A stretch of DNA of 64,000 bases from Leptospira fluminis (lineage in GTDB: Bacteria > Spirochaetota > Leptospiria > Leptospirales > Leptospiraceae), in the NCBI RefSeq assembly GCF_004771275.1, contig NZ_RQEV01000002.1, positions 1 to 64,000 on the forward strand, in the 5' to 3' direction. The position numbers were made by a program, and so were the translations under genes. This document shows positions 53,380-62,738 of this stretch, one piece after another (position 1 is the stretch's first letter; every line of letters begins with the position of its first letter). A model generated the notes under the pieces. That model was not told the origin of the DNA. It searched no databases and saw nothing but the letters and a program-made list of their open reading frames with translations.

Positions 53380-53885
53380 AAAGAAATCTTTTCCCTCTCC
53401 TGACCGTCCTTCTTTTATCTCTCCTTTCCGGAACCTGTCTCGGAATGAAAGGCGAATTCGGATGGGCTCTGCTGGACGAGGACCAATTGGATTTTCTGGA
53501 AAAGAAAATGACTCACGTCAGCGAATTCACTTTAACCCGCGAAAAGCTTGTCTTTCCCGGAGACAAGACTCTGGTTTTTATCTACAAATTCTCCAGACTT
53601 CCCGACCCCGAAGCTCCCACCTATGTCAGCCTGAGCAGATTCCAATTGGGATTCAACGAAATCGAAGTGAGTAGAAAACGTCCCGATCTGTCGACTTCCA
53701 CCATACGCGGAAGTTTCCGAGATTTGCCGGAAGGAAAATACCTCCTCAAGGTATCGTACGACGAAGAGGTGATCGACAGCGTGGAATTCCGGGTCGTGTC
53801 TCCCAAAGGCGGACAAGAAGAGGACGAGGAAGCCGGGACCGACTCCGACGATATCAAAAAGTATTCCAAGACTAGAAGCGAATAG
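53376..53885 (+). CDS. Predicted exported lipoprotein
   Basis: A 169-residue protein with a signal peptide ending LLLSLLSGTC, plausibly a lipobox with Cys21. The mature part forms a beta-rich domain (KLVFPGDKTLVFIYKFSRLPDPEAPTYVSLSRFQL, GSFRDLPEGKYLLKVSYD) like an Ig-type or carboxypeptidase-regulatory fold, and ends in an acidic tail. Function unknown. Coupled to the preceding small membrane protein by a 4-bp overlap. Its stop lies 5 bp from the end of the convergent TPR gene. Confidence 0.72.
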   Translation: MKRNLFPLLTVLLLSLLSGTCLGMKGEFGWALLDEDQLDFLEKKMTHVSEFTLTREKLVFPGDKTLVFIYKFSRLPDPEAPTYVSLSRFQLGFNEIEVSRKRPDLSTSTIRGSFRDLPEGKYLLKVSYDEEVIDSVEFRVVSPKGGQEEDEEAGTDSDDIKKYSKTRSE

Positions 53886-53890
53886 AACGA

Positions 53891-55822
53891 TCAGGGCGAA
53901 TCGCCGGTCAACGGATCCCGAGGGTAAGGGTCCCTCAGAATTCCGTCTTCCAGAATCCTGTTGATCCTCTCTATGTTTTTTAGAGCCAGATTGATTTCCG
54001 TCTGGTTCCCCACTTTCAGAATCTCTTCGTTGTATTTTTTGGCGGATCGAAAATCCTTTTCGTATTCGAAGAGTACGGACGCTCTTTGCATCGCTTTCGG
54101 CCCGGGAGAAGTGTCCAGCTTGGTCCGAACCACGTCCATTCTCTCTTTGGCCTCCTCCAACTCCAGGTTTTTTAACCTGTACTGGGCCATGTCCTGATCG
54201 TTGGTTTTTTCCAGTAGTCCCTTCTTGAGGGACAATAACTCCTTCTTTCCTTCCGAGTATTTGTTCTCTTCCTTTTGTAGATTTTCCCTGAGTTTATCGT
54301 AGGAAGCCACCGCTTTGAGGAGTTCCGACTTTTCCAGTTCGGGTTTCTTTTCGAAGCGGAATAATTTCGAAATTCCTAGATGTGCGAGGACTTCCATCCG
54401 GAACCTTTCCTGTGAATCCGGAAAGGACAGTTCGGATTCCGTGGCTTGCTGCTTCTCCCTTTCCTGCAACCAAAGGGAATAGTATTCGTTCGCCTTCTCC
54501 AAATTTCCGATGCGATTCTCGAAAAAGGAACCGAGCTCGAAGGAATACAGGGATTTCCGCTTCGGGTCCGGCTCCGTTTTATAGTATTTTTCGTAATAAT
54601 CCGAGGCGGGAACGTACTGCTTCAATTCCGTGTATAAGGAAGCGACTTCTCTGTAGACGGACGAGATTTCCGCATCCGATCGATTCTCTTTTAAAGCCAG
54701 TGTGAGAAACTTGAGATAGAAATCCAGAGACTTGGCCTTCTTACCTGCGGAACGTAATTCTTTTGCCAACTCCAGCACTATGTCCGAATATTCGGGATCC
54801 AAACGAAACGCAAGTTCTAGAAGCCCGGCATAACCGAAAAAGTCCGTATTCCTTTTGTAGTCGAAGAGTACGAATATCCCCTGGCCACTGACCGAGGTTT
54901 TGTTCACCACCTTCAACCTTTCCTTGTTTTCGTTCTCCGCTTCCCTGACCCGCTTGGCGAGATCGAAAACCGCTTGAGCGTCTTCCCTAGATTTCTTTTT
55001 AAAAAAAGGATAATAGCTTTTTTCGAAAGATTCTTTGTATGCGAGATCCGCTCGTTTCAGATTTTCCTCCGTTTGTCTCACACTCTGCTTGGCGGAAGCG
55101 AGATCGGCGGAAGAAGCCTTCCGCTTCTGTCCGTTTTCTTCGAAAATCAATTCCGTTCCGCGCACACTCGCGGCTTCCAGCGCATGGACACGATCCTTGG
55201 CGCGGCTCCACTCCTTACCCGCCGTTTCCAATTCCTTCTTAAGTCGACCGTGCCCTTTTGCCCTTTCGATTTCGTCGGAATCGTAGAGCTCCTGGATTCT
55301 AGTCTCCCTGGAAAACGCTTCTTCCGTATGGGAAAAATCCCGGTATCTCAAAGCGGTGATCCCTTCTTCCAATGCCTTGAAGTTCTGTTTTTTCTTGGAG
55401 TATTCTTTTCCGAGAAGGGAATGCAATTCGAATAGGATCGGAGAATCCCGTAAGACGGAACCGTCGGTGATATGCCCGACCATCTTCAAAATCAACAAGC
55501 GGAGGGAGTTTCTGTCCGTTTTTTCGGTAAAGATCTTTCCGAGTCTACGTTCTTCTTCCGTACGCTTTGGATCCACAAACTGCGCGTAGTACGGATCCAA
55601 AAGATTTCGGATGAGGGAAATCGTGTCGGCTCCTTCTACTTGTGTAGATAACGTTTGTTTTAATTTTGCGACTTCCGCGGGTGGAATGGCCTGGTACGGA
55701 AGTTTGTAGATTCCTGCAGGATCCAATCTCTGGTCCTGCTCGTCCGCCAGGAACCGGTCGCCCGCCCCTATTCCGAAAAAGAATACGAGGAGAGCGCCCG
55801 TTTTCAGGCGTGATCGATTCAT
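53891..55822 (-). CDS. Large exported TPR protein
   Basis: A 643-residue protein with a signal peptide ([20 protein letters not shown]) and tetratricopeptide-like helical repeats in the second half ([91 protein letters not shown]). The first half is a charged coiled-coil with heptads. TPR proteins act as scaffolds. The start overlaps the cheW stop by 4 bp (ATGA), so it is in an operon with a chemotaxis-type coupling protein, an unusual pairing for an exported protein. Confidence 0.78.
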   Translation of the reverse strand: MNRSRLKTGALLVFFFGIGAGDRFLADEQDQRLDPAGIYKLPYQAIPPAEVAKLKQTLSTQVEGADTISLIRNLLDPYYAQFVDPKRTEEERRLGKIFTEKTDRNSLRLLILKMVGHITDGSVLRDSPILFELHSLLGKEYSKKKQNFKALEEGITALRYRDFSHTEEAFSRETRIQELYDSDEIERAKGHGRLKKELETAGKEWSRAKDRVHALEAASVRGTELIFEENGQKRKASSADLASAKQSVRQTEENLKRADLAYKESFEKSYYPFFKKKSREDAQAVFDLAKRVREAENENKERLKVVNKTSVSGQGIFVLFDYKRNTDFFGYAGLLELAFRLDPEYSDIVLELAKELRSAGKKAKSLDFYLKFLTLALKENRSDAEISSVYREVASLYTELKQYVPASDYYEKYYKTEPDPKRKSLYSFELGSFFENRIGNLEKANEYYSLWLQEREKQQATESELSFPDSQERFRMEVLAHLGISKLFRFEKKPELEKSELLKAVASYDKLRENLQKEENKYSEGKKELLSLKKGLLEKTNDQDMAQYRLKNLELEEAKERMDVVRTKLDTSPGPKAMQRASVLFEYEKDFRSAKKYNEEILKVGNQTEINLALKNIERINRILEDGILRDPYPRDPLTGDSP

Positions 55823-56283
55823 TTTGCCGCCGTGCCCAGCTCCGAAAGTTCTTCCGAACCTAGAATCTTTTCTATATCGATTAGAATGATGAATCGATCG
55901 TCTTTTTTACCGACTCCGGTAATGTAACGGGAAGAGATCCCTTTTACGGAAGGAGGAGGAGGATTAATCGTGTCCGGAGGAAAGAGAGCTACGTTTGCCA
56001 CCTTGTCCACGATGATCCCGACGGACTCTCCTCCGATTTTGACTACGATCGCACGATCATACTCCGCTTCATGAATTCTAGGGATGTTCAATTTGATCGT
56101 CAAGTCGACCATCTTGACCACTTTGCCGCGAATATCCATGATCCCGGCAAAGTAGTTCTTGGAACGAGGAACCCTAACGAGATTGTGAATCTTAATGATC
56201 TCGTCGACCAAGGTGATCGGAATCGCGTATTCCTCTTCCCCCAGGTTGAATAGAATGTATTGGTGTTCGATTTCGGCGGACAT
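55819..56283 (-). CDS. cheW: CheW-type coupling protein
   Basis: A 154-residue CheW. Features: [51 protein letters not shown] (the conserved GxxxxRG-P region) and [11 protein letters not shown]. It couples receptors to the CheA kinase; no CheA or receptor is in the window. The ATG has a near-perfect Shine-Dalgarno, AAAGGAGGGGA, suggesting strong expression. First gene of an operon with a TPR protein, with the 244-residue membrane gene just upstream (10-bp gap). Confidence 0.92.
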   Translation of the reverse strand: MSAEIEHQYILFNLGEEEYAIPITLVDEIIKIHNLVRVPRSKNYFAGIMDIRGKVVKMVDLTIKLNIPRIHEAEYDRAIVVKIGGESVGIIVDKVANVALFPPDTINPPPPSVKGISSRYITGVGKKDDRFIILIDIEKILGSEELSELGTAAK

Positions 56284-56293
56284 TCCCCCTCCT

Positions 56294-57028
56294 TTAGAAA
56301 CGGGTGTATCCGTAATAATAGAAATACGACCCGGCTCCCAAGAATAAACTCACCTTGAAGAACAACGGATCGCGTTTCCTCAGTATCCAGTCCAATCCGC
56401 CAAAAAGCAAACCGAAAACCGCAAGGGAAAAACCAAGCAGGTAAAAATCCAGATACGCATACCAAATCCCGAATGCTGCGCTTAATCCGACGATCAAATC
56501 CTGCAAATCCCCCCAAATACGCCGCCGAACCCGTCGCCAAAAAGGTTCGGACGGAGTCCTTTCGCCGAAGATTCTTTCCCAAAAAACCGGCCCCTTACGG
56601 ATTCCGAAGACATGATCATATCTGGTGGAAACTTCCCAAGGTTTTGCTTCCTTTCTGTCCGGCAATCCGAGAGGTTCCGTGGAAACGCCGTAGGCGCCCC
56701 CGACCACCTGGAGAGCGTCACGGTCCGGCAGCGAAGAAATCAGATCCCGAAACGGAGCAAACCTGGAATACAAAGGGTAGGAACGCCCTGTGCTCAAATC
56801 CGTCTCTTTTAGTATGGATCCGTCCCTGATGGTAGAGACGTAAATTTTACCGTTTTCTCCGGCCACTTCGAGGGTGAGCCGGATCTTTCGATCATGATAA
56901 TGAAAGTCCGCCTGGAGGATATCTCCGTCAGGCGTTTTCGCTTGGTAGGATTTCGTATATCCTTTGGCGGGGGGGAATTCCGGTTTCCACCAGCGACGTA
57001 AAACGGAATAATCCTGGAACGCGGTCAT
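56294..57028 (-). CDS. Hypothetical membrane protein
   Basis: A 244-residue protein. The N-terminal 170 residues are soluble with a [24 protein letters not shown] start and a beta-rich middle ([26 protein letters not shown]), followed by three C-terminal membrane helices ([54 protein letters not shown]). No family recognised. The ATG at 57028 follows AGGA. Ends 10 bp before cheW, so the three genes form one operon. Confidence 0.7.
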   Translation of the reverse strand: MTAFQDYSVLRRWWKPEFPPAKGYTKSYQAKTPDGDILQADFHYHDRKIRLTLEVAGENGKIYVSTIRDGSILKETDLSTGRSYPLYSRFAPFRDLISSLPDRDALQVVGGAYGVSTEPLGLPDRKEAKPWEVSTRYDHVFGIRKGPVFWERIFGERTPSEPFWRRVRRRIWGDLQDLIVGLSAAFGIWYAYLDFYLLGFSLAVFGLLFGGLDWILRKRDPLFFKVSLFLGAGSYFYYYGYTRF

Positions 57029-57128
57029 ACAACGTTCCTATCGGTACATTCGGAAAATTGCTTTAGGTCGGTTCGGATCCGTTTTAGGTTCGGGAGGAAA
57101 TCCGCTGGGAAAATGAGGTGGGCAGCGA

Positions 57129-57189
57129 GACCGGGGTTCGTTTAACGAAGGAAACCCGGTCGTCATCAGTCCGGACGAGAATCCGGACT
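57129..57189. repeat. Two hairpins downstream of the COX24-like gene
   Basis: Outer stem GACCGGG/CCCGGTC (57129-57135 and 57155-57161) with inner TTCGTT/AACGAA, and AGTCCGGA/TCCGGACT (57168-57175 and 57182-57189) reaching the stop codon of the 31-residue gene. No T-run follows, so they are structured 3' ends or promoter-region structures rather than standard terminators. Confidence 0.55.
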
Positions 57190-57283
57190 ATTTGCCTTTC
57201 TTCTTGTGACGGTTAAGTCTTCTCTTTTTCTTCCTTTTATGAGTCGCGATTTTTCTTCGCTTTCTTTTTTTACCGGAAGGCAT
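57188..57283 (-). CDS. 31-residue COX24/AURKAIP1-like basic protein
   Basis: A very short gene whose product is MPSGKKRKRRKIATHKRKKK followed by RRLNRHKKKGK: 31 residues, about two thirds Lys/Arg. It matches the COX24/AURKAIP1 domain seen in tiny bacterial proteins of Bacteroidetes and spirochaetes and in mitochondrial ribosomal subunit mS38; it is likely a small-subunit ribosomal protein (bTHX/bS22-like class). The ATG follows AGGAGA with a good spacer. It sits alone between the hypothetical membrane gene and the sugar-nucleotide gene. No larger frame on either strand explains this sequence. Confidence 0.85.
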   Translation of the reverse strand: MPSGKKRKRRKIATHKRKKKRRLNRHKKKGK

Positions 57284-57319
57284 TCGGTTCTCCTATGGGG
57301 TTCCTTCCCTGTCAGAAAA

Positions 57320-58381
57320 TTACTCGGTGTACTTTTGTAAACCTTTATTTTTACGGATCTCGGCGACCATCGATTTGATGTCTCCGACTCCTTGCTTGGA
57401 AGAGATGAACAACACGTCGTCTTCTTCCACCACGATCAGATCGTTGACTCCTAGGATTGCTGTGAATTCCTTTTTAGTCTGAGTAACGTTTCCGGAAGAT
57501 TTATAAAAAAGAATTTCCCTACCGATATGTCGGTTTCCTTGCGAATCCCCGGGAAGAACCCTCTCCAAGGAAAGCCAGGAACCTACGTCATCCCAAGCAA
57601 AACCGGCCTCGACCATTCTGATCCTAGAACTTCTTTCCATAATCGCGATATCCACGGGATCGGAAGGAAGTAACCGGAACGCCTCCCCCAGCTCTCCCGC
57701 CTTCTTAAACGGAAATCTGTCCTGCAACGGTTTAAGGATCTTAGGGGAATAGGAAGCGAATTCCTCCAGAATCAGACTGGTACGCCAAAGAAAGATTCCA
57801 GGATTCCAATAGAAATTGGATTTCTTAATGTACTTCATCGCCGTCTTTACGTCCGGCTTTTCGAAGAAGGACTTCACTTCAAATCCGTTCTTAGTCGGCT
57901 TTCCCGCCGCTATATATCCGTACCCTACCTCCGGACGATTCGGCTTGATGCCTAAGAGAACCAGGTGCTCTTTCGTTTCTGTCAGGGCCTTTTGTATCGT
58001 CTTCGTGAATTCCTTATCGGAGCTGATCCAGGCGTCGGCGGAAAGGACGACCTGTATCGGATCTCCGAACATCTCGCGAAAATAAAGAGAGGCCAAGGCG
58101 ATGATCGGCGCGGTATTTTTACCTTCTGGTTCGATGATGAAATTCTTTTCGGGGAAATTCCTCTCTTGAGCAAGAATGGCTTTTTTCAGAGTAGCGTTCG
58201 TGCCGATAAAGATCCGATCCGGACTCGTGATGTTCAAGGCCCGGTTTAGGGTTTCTTTTAATAACGTGTTTTTTGAATATACTTTCTGAAGCTGCTTCGG
58301 CGTCGAGATCCTGGAGCGAGGCCAAAACCTCTCCCCTTTTCCCCCCGCCATAATCAATACTACGGGTTTTTCTTGGCTCAT
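57320..58381 (-). CDS. manC: Mannose-1-phosphate guanylyltransferase
   Basis: Makes GDP-mannose for glycans. 353 residues, single-domain (no isomerase half). Motifs: [23 protein letters not shown] at the N-terminus, [42 protein letters not shown], and [13 protein letters not shown] with GGAG at six bases. It begins 2 bp after the stop of the 293-residue exported gene, last in the operon with the FYDLN protein, miaA, hfq and that gene. It could feed O-antigen or glycolipid synthesis. Confidence 0.93.
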   Translation of the reverse strand: MSQEKPVVLIMAGGKGERFWPRSRISTPKQLQKVYSKNTLLKETLNRALNITSPDRIFIGTNATLKKAILAQERNFPEKNFIIEPEGKNTAPIIALASLYFREMFGDPIQVVLSADAWISSDKEFTKTIQKALTETKEHLVLLGIKPNRPEVGYGYIAAGKPTKNGFEVKSFFEKPDVKTAMKYIKKSNFYWNPGIFLWRTSLILEEFASYSPKILKPLQDRFPFKKAGELGEAFRLLPSDPVDIAIMERSSRIRMVEAGFAWDDVGSWLSLERVLPGDSQGNRHIGREILFYKSSGNVTQTKKEFTAILGVNDLIVVEEDDVLFISSKQGVGDIKSMVAEIRKNKGLQKYTE

Positions 58382-58383
58382 CT

Positions 58384-59265
58384 CTACTCCACTTCTTTGG
58401 GTTTTCGAGCGTTTTGTTGTTTCTTTTTCCCCAAAGCCTTCGGATCCCCTAAAATGGATTCCGTAGGAAGGAGGATTACTTCGACCTTATCTCCGAGGCT
58501 CTCGTACAGGACAAACTCTTTCATTTCGGGATTCTTTTTTAAAAAATCCCTGTATGCTTCCCAGCGATTCTTGGCGGCAGACAATTTTGCCTCCTCCTGA
58601 ACCAGAAACAATTCCGCCTTTTTGAGGGATTCCAGCTTCTCCTGCTTTTTAGCCAAAAGGTAATTCGGATTTCGGAATAAATTATTAATTACGATCGGAT
58701 CGGGGACTCTCAATTCCAATATCCGTACGGACTCCAGTGTCAACCAAGGAAAGGAATTCGCGATCCCGGGCCAGGAATCCTTTCTGAAAAAGGCGGAAAG
58801 GCCCTCTTTGGTCAGATTCGGGTTCTTTTCGTCCTCGATTCTCGCTCTGAGCTGGGACAGAAAGATTCCTGCCAAAAATTTCCGTCTCGCCGACTCCGCC
58901 TTGCCTCCGGAAGAGAACCATTTTTTAGAATGTTCTCCCTCCAGGGAAAAATTGACCTCGAATCTGGCCAGGATACTTCCTTCCTCGGAGTCCTTGGGAA
59001 ACAATCCGGAAGCCAGATCATATTCTATCCGAACTTCTTGGGACAGACCCCGAAGATCCTCTCTGGAAACCGAATGGTCCCAAAATAGAAATACCCTAGG
59101 CTCATAAGCGAACCCGGGCCCTCGAATGAAGGAAAGAAGTCGCGAATCGGAGGACCAGGTTACCAAGGACTCTCCTTCTCCCAGCACATACAGCGGATAG
59201 GCGAGACAAAACGCGCCCGCTAAAACGAGGAGAAGGAAAAAGATCCTACCGAACCATCGAATCAT
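58384..59265 (-). CDS. Hypothetical membrane/exported protein
   Basis: A 293-residue protein with an N-terminal membrane helix or signal ([22 protein letters not shown]). The mature region has a band-7/HflC-like feel in [24 protein letters not shown] followed by a charged coiled-coil ([34 protein letters not shown]), but no definite family. The start ATG directly follows the hfq stop (TAAATG), so the two are translationally coupled. Possible role in envelope stress, only by analogy with the miaA-hfq-hflX-hflK-hflC order of other bacteria; not established. Confidence 0.7.
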   Translation of the reverse strand: MIRWFGRIFFLLLVLAGAFCLAYPLYVLGEGESLVTWSSDSRLLSFIRGPGFAYEPRVFLFWDHSVSREDLRGLSQEVRIEYDLASGLFPKDSEEGSILARFEVNFSLEGEHSKKWFSSGGKAESARRKFLAGIFLSQLRARIEDEKNPNLTKEGLSAFFRKDSWPGIANSFPWLTLESVRILELRVPDPIVINNLFRNPNYLLAKKQEKLESLKKAELFLVQEEAKLSAAKNRWEAYRDFLKKNPEMKEFVLYESLGDKVEVILLPTESILGDPKALGKKKQQNARKPKEVE

Positions 59266-59517
59266 TTAGGCGGAAGGAGTTTCCTTCGCGGCTTCCTCTG
59301 TATACAGTTTGATCACTTTCGAAGGAATGATGGTGGAAATCGCGTGCTTGTAAACTAAACTCTGCTTGTTTTCCTGTTCCAGGATGATCGTGAAATTATC
59401 GAAACTTACGACCTTGCCCTTTAACGGAACTCCGTTCAAAAGATAAATGGTAAGCTCTAACTTTTCCTTTCTCGCGGTATTTAAAAGTTGGTCCTGGATA
59501 TTATTTTTCGCAGACAT
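59266..59517 (-). CDS. hfq: RNA chaperone Hfq
   Basis: An 83-residue Sm-like hexameric RNA chaperone that pairs small RNAs with mRNAs. Sm1: [36 protein letters not shown]; Sm2: [13 protein letters not shown], with the Y-KHA-I residues of the family. Short C-terminal tail ([11 protein letters not shown]). The N-terminal NNIQDQLLN contains the polyU-contacting Gln. Fourteen bp after the miaA stop; it is the standard miaA-hfq pair. The ATG follows GGATAAAACCT. Confidence 0.96.
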   Translation of the reverse strand: MSAKNNIQDQLLNTARKEKLELTIYLLNGVPLKGKVVSFDNFTIILEQENKQSLVYKHAISTIIPSKVIKLYTEEAAKETPSA

Positions 59518-59531
59518 AGGTTTTATCCGTT

Positions 59532-60428
59532 TTATATATTTTGTATATTTTCGTACGCTTGGGTCGGGTTCACCGGAATCAAAAAGGATCTCTTTCGAAA
59601 CCAGGTGATCTGTCGCTTCGCATAATTCCTATGGGATTGGCTTAGATCCCCGAAGAATGTCTCAAGATTGGACTTTCCTTTAATATTTTCAAGCGCGAAA
59701 TTATAACCTAATGAGGAGAGACCCGGGCAATCTTCCCCGTACCGCTCCGCAACCGAGCCGGCTTCTTCCGCCAAGCCCTCCGAAATCATTTTTCTCGCCC
59801 TCTCGTCGATTCTTTCATACAGTTCTCTGCGATCCAAATCCAAAAAATAGCCCGCTAAAATATTCAAATTTCTAGTTATTAGGGCGCCGCTACCTTCCTC
59901 TACTTTCAATTCGGACCATCTGACTCCCATTAGATTCACTTCGAGTGCCCTGCCGTAACGATATTCGTCGTTGGGAGAAATTTTTTCGAAAGCGATCGGA
60001 TCCATTTCCCGGAGAAGAGCGATTTTCTCCTCCAGGTTCATTCTTTCCACCCGGTCTCTTACCTCCGGCGTCACCTTGGGAACGGGATACATTCCGAATA
60101 AAAACGCATTCAAATAGAATCCGGTTCCCGCAGTCAAAACGGGAATTTTTCCCCGGGACAAGATTGCATCCAAAGCGTTTTCGGCGAGTGCGGAATATTT
60201 TGCCGCATCCACGGATTCCGACGGGGGAATTATTTCCACTAAATGGTGTCGGATGCGATTTCGGTCTTCGGGAGACGGGGCGGCCGTTCCGATCGGGAGT
60301 TCTTGGTAGATTTGCCTGGAATCAAAGGAAAGAATCTCGAATCTGGCGGGATCCAGTTCCCTCACCAGAGCGGTTTTGCCTGCTCCTGTAGGAGCCGCGA
60401 GTATGACGATAGGAGAAGCGGTACGAAT
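59532..60428 (-). CDS. miaA: tRNA dimethylallyltransferase with apparent ATT start
   Basis: Transfers dimethylallyl to A37 of tRNAs reading UNN codons. About 298 residues. P-loop: [16 protein letters not shown] (residues about 9-24). Other landmarks: [66 protein letters not shown]. The first canonical start in this frame is GTG at 60365, which would delete the P-loop. Upstream of the P-loop there is no ATG, GTG or TTG back to an in-frame TAA inside the preceding gene. ATT at 60428, sharing one base with the upstream TAA (TAATT) and preceded by GAGGAGGAGG, is the best start. The alternative is a sequencing error in an original TAATG. Confidence 0.9.
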   Translation of the reverse strand: MRTASPIVILAAPTGAGKTALVRELDPARFEILSFDSRQIYQELPIGTAAPSPEDRNRIRHHLVEIIPPSESVDAAKYSALAENALDAILSRGKIPVLTAGTGFYLNAFLFGMYPVPKVTPEVRDRVERMNLEEKIALLREMDPIAFEKISPNDEYRYGRALEVNLMGVRWSELKVEEGSGALITRNLNILAGYFLDLDRRELYERIDERARKMISEGLAEEAGSVAERYGEDCPGLSSLGYNFALENIKGKSNLETFFGDLSQSHRNYAKRQITWFRKRSFLIPVNPTQAYENIQNI

Positions 60429-60874
60429 TATTCCTCCTCCTCTTCTTCGTCCTCCTCTTCTTCCAGAGGTTCTTCCACAATGGTTTCTTCGTCCTCGAAG
60501 CCCACTTCCGCATCTTCCTCGGCGATATTATCTTCCAGGAATTCCTCTTCTTCGATCCTAGGACGGGCCGAGCGACTCTTGACTACCGGCTTCTTGTTTT
60601 GGTCTGCACCGCATTTCGGGCAAAGCTTTTCTTCCTTATTCAAATCGTAAAATTTCGTCCCGCAAGTATGGCAGGTGAACTTTTTACCCAACGGACTTAA
60701 GGCATTTTTACTCCCCGCGAATTTTCTGAGAGAGGAAGAACCGGCAACAGGCTTAGCGGAAACTACGATTTCCTTTTTTTTCGCTACGGCCTTCTTTTTA
60801 GGGGCCGTTTTTTTGACCGGAATTTTCTTTTTCGGAGCCGGTTTTTTCTTAGCCGTTTTCTTAGCGGTTGCCAT
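60428..60874 (-). CDS. FYDLN-domain zinc-ribbon protein
   Basis: A 148-residue protein. The N-terminus is Lys/Ala/Pro-rich ([17 protein letters not shown] and repeats) and probably binds nucleic acid; the core is the zinc ribbon [23 protein letters not shown] with two CxxC pairs and the family FYDLN motif; the C-terminus is a long acidic tail. Function unknown; it may be an RNA- or DNA-binding factor. The ATG at 60874 (MATAKKT) is chosen over an extended start at 60994 because it follows GGATGG and gives the natural basic N-terminus. The last bases of its gene provide the ribosome site of miaA. Confidence 0.85.
   Translation of the reverse strand: MATAKKTAKKKPAPKKKIPVKKTAPKKKAVAKKKEIVVSAKPVAGSSSLRKFAGSKNALSPLGKKFTCHTCGTKFYDLNKEEKLCPKCGADQNKKPVVKSRSARPRIEEEEFLEDNIAEEDAEVGFEDEETIVEEPLEEEEDEEEEEE
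60433..60442 (-). promoter_or_regulatory. Strong Shine-Dalgarno for miaA inside the upstream gene
   Basis: GAGGAGGAGG on the minus strand, encoded by the last Glu codons of the FYDLN protein gene, ends four bases before the proposed ATT start. It supports initiation at ATT rather than at the internal GTG. Confidence 0.75.
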
Positions 60875-60985
60875 TGGAATTGACCATCCTGGAATACCGA
60901 AAACCGGATTCAAGCACAAAACCTGCTGGAAATCTACTTTCCGAATTCCCGTCGAATTTTCAATATAGGACGCGAAAGTAAGCAA

Positions 60986-61741
60986 ATGATCCATCTTAGC
61001 GTGAACATAAATAAAATCGCGACCTTACGTAATTCCCGGGGGGGAAATCACCCTGACCTGCTCCATTTCGCAAAATTGGTATTGGGAGCGGGCGCTCACG
61101 GAATCACCGTCCACCCCAGGGAAGATGAGCGACATATTCGAAAATCCGATGTTTTTGCGCTGAAGAATTTTCTACAGGAATACGACGTTTCCGGAAATAC
61201 TAAAGTAGAATATAATATAGAAGGAGAGCCCTCTCCCCGATTTTTGGATCTCGTCCTGGAAGCCGGTCCGGACCAGGTGACGTTAGTTCCCGTTACCCCC
61301 GGGGAAATCACGTCCGACCACGGATTCAATCTCAAAACGGAGGGGGAATCCCTTTCGCCCTATATAAAAGCCTTTCGGAAAGCCGGTATCCGCGTTTCCC
61401 TCTTCGTGGAAACGGATCTAGAAAATCTAAAGTACGTTCAATCTACGGAAGCGCATCGCGTGGAATTCTATACAGGACCTTACGCGGAAGCCTACGACTC
61501 CTCTCCCGAAAAGGGAAAAAAAAGCTTCGAACTCTACAAAGTAGCGGCGGAGTCCCTTGTCGGAAAAGGGATCGGCATCAATGCGGGACACGACTTGGAC
61601 CAATTCAATCTGTCCGTTTTTTCCAAACTACCCGGATTGCAGGAAGTCTCCATCGGACATAGGCTGATTTCCTATGCGCTGGAGGTTGGAATCAAGGATT
61701 CGATCCGGGCTTATCTGAAAGCTCTTTCGCCAAATCCTTAA
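60986..61741 (+). CDS. pdxJ: Pyridoxine 5'-phosphate synthase
   Basis: Last step of de novo vitamin B6 synthesis: joins 1-deoxyxylulose 5-phosphate with 3-amino-2-oxopropyl phosphate. 251 residues. [17 protein letters not shown] at the N-terminus, [20 protein letters not shown] (HPRxDxRHI), [25 protein letters not shown] and [24 protein letters not shown]. All typical. ATG at 60986, 111 bp from the divergent FYDLN gene. The 3' end overlaps the convergent TPR lipoprotein by 50 bp. Confidence 0.95.
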   Translation: MIHLSVNINKIATLRNSRGGNHPDLLHFAKLVLGAGAHGITVHPREDERHIRKSDVFALKNFLQEYDVSGNTKVEYNIEGEPSPRFLDLVLEAGPDQVTLVPVTPGEITSDHGFNLKTEGESLSPYIKAFRKAGIRVSLFVETDLENLKYVQSTEAHRVEFYTGPYAEAYDSSPEKGKKSFELYKVAAESLVGKGIGINAGHDLDQFNLSVFSKLPGLQEVSIGHRLISYALEVGIKDSIRAYLKALSPNP

Positions 61742-62615
61742 AACGAACATAGGCGGAGTCTTCGGACAGGAGTAAAAAGGCGGCTTTCTTTAGTTGGAGA
61801 GCCAACTGTTTGGAGGTCTGACCATCCTTGGAAAGATCTTCCAGACTTTTCCGAAACGCGGACAGATGCTTTTTGGCACCCGGAAGATCCTTAGCAGATA
61901 CGGAAATCCGAAATTCCTTCCAAGACCGTGTCACCGGATTTTCCGACGGTGTCTTGGGATTTCTCCCGAACTCTCCGGATAGATCCCAGACTTTCCGGTA
62001 CGGATGGTTTTTTTCCAGGGTTTTATAATATTCTAACGAAGGTTTAAGGGAATTCGGTTTTGCCGTCGCAAGGACTGAGGAGTCGATTCCGCATTCCTGA
62101 AATATTCCGTGGGACAAAGTCTCCTTGGAAATCTCTCCGGAAGAAACCAAGGGGGAAATCCAGCCGGACGCCTCGGCTTTTTTCCCCTCTTTACAGGCTT
62201 GGATGGCTTTTTTGAGCGCCTGCTCCCCCTCGTCCAATCTATCGTTTTCCGAAGCCGGCTTGAAATCCGAAAGGGAATTCTGAAAAACAGATTCCGCGTA
62301 CAAAGGATCCTTCGGATCCGACGTTTTTGCCCTTTGGGAGTATTCGGCCGCGAGTTCCTTCTCCCCCATCGATTGGTACAGCACCGAAAGATTGTAGCAA
62401 GCCAAACCTCTATCCGGGCGAAGGGACCTACAAGCGGATCTTAAAAGTTTTAAGGATTGCGCTCTCTCTTCCTCCGTTCCGTAAAAATCCAGAATGGCCT
62501 GTTCCTGGATCAGTTCGGCTCCGAAGCGGCCTCCTCCGGGAACGGATACGGACGAGCAACCGAGGGTTCCCAAAAACAGGAAAAATAAGTTCAGAAAAAC
62601 GAGAAACAAGGTCAT
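61692..62615 (-). CDS. TPR-like lipoprotein
   Basis: A 307-residue protein with signal peptide [14 protein letters not shown] (lipobox LGTLGC, Cys20), hence lipid-anchored. The mature part has Sel1/TPR-like helices in the first half ([47 protein letters not shown]) and a further helical region near the C-terminus. Function unknown. It is divergent from the S41 protease gene (123 bp) and its 3' end overlaps pdxJ by 50 bp. Confidence 0.75.
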   Translation of the reverse strand: MTLFLVFLNLFFLFLGTLGCSSVSVPGGGRFGAELIQEQAILDFYGTEEERAQSLKLLRSACRSLRPDRGLACYNLSVLYQSMGEKELAAEYSQRAKTSDPKDPLYAESVFQNSLSDFKPASENDRLDEGEQALKKAIQACKEGKKAEASGWISPLVSSGEISKETLSHGIFQECGIDSSVLATAKPNSLKPSLEYYKTLEKNHPYRKVWDLSGEFGRNPKTPSENPVTRSWKEFRISVSAKDLPGAKKHLSAFRKSLEDLSKDGQTSKQLALQLKKAAFLLLSEDSAYVRFKDLAKELSDKPGSNP

Positions 62616-62738
62616 TTGCTTTTGTCGATTTTATTTCTCCCGGAAACGAAGGGAACGCCTTTTCGGGGGAATGGATTGACAGACCCTTTACGAGGTGGAA
62701 AATGATCGAAAACAACTCGACCGGCAAGAGGAACCGAA

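Noticed and set aside
62676..62704. TTGACA box before the S41 protease gene
   Set aside because: The hexamer 17 bases later (AAAATG) matches the -10 consensus poorly.
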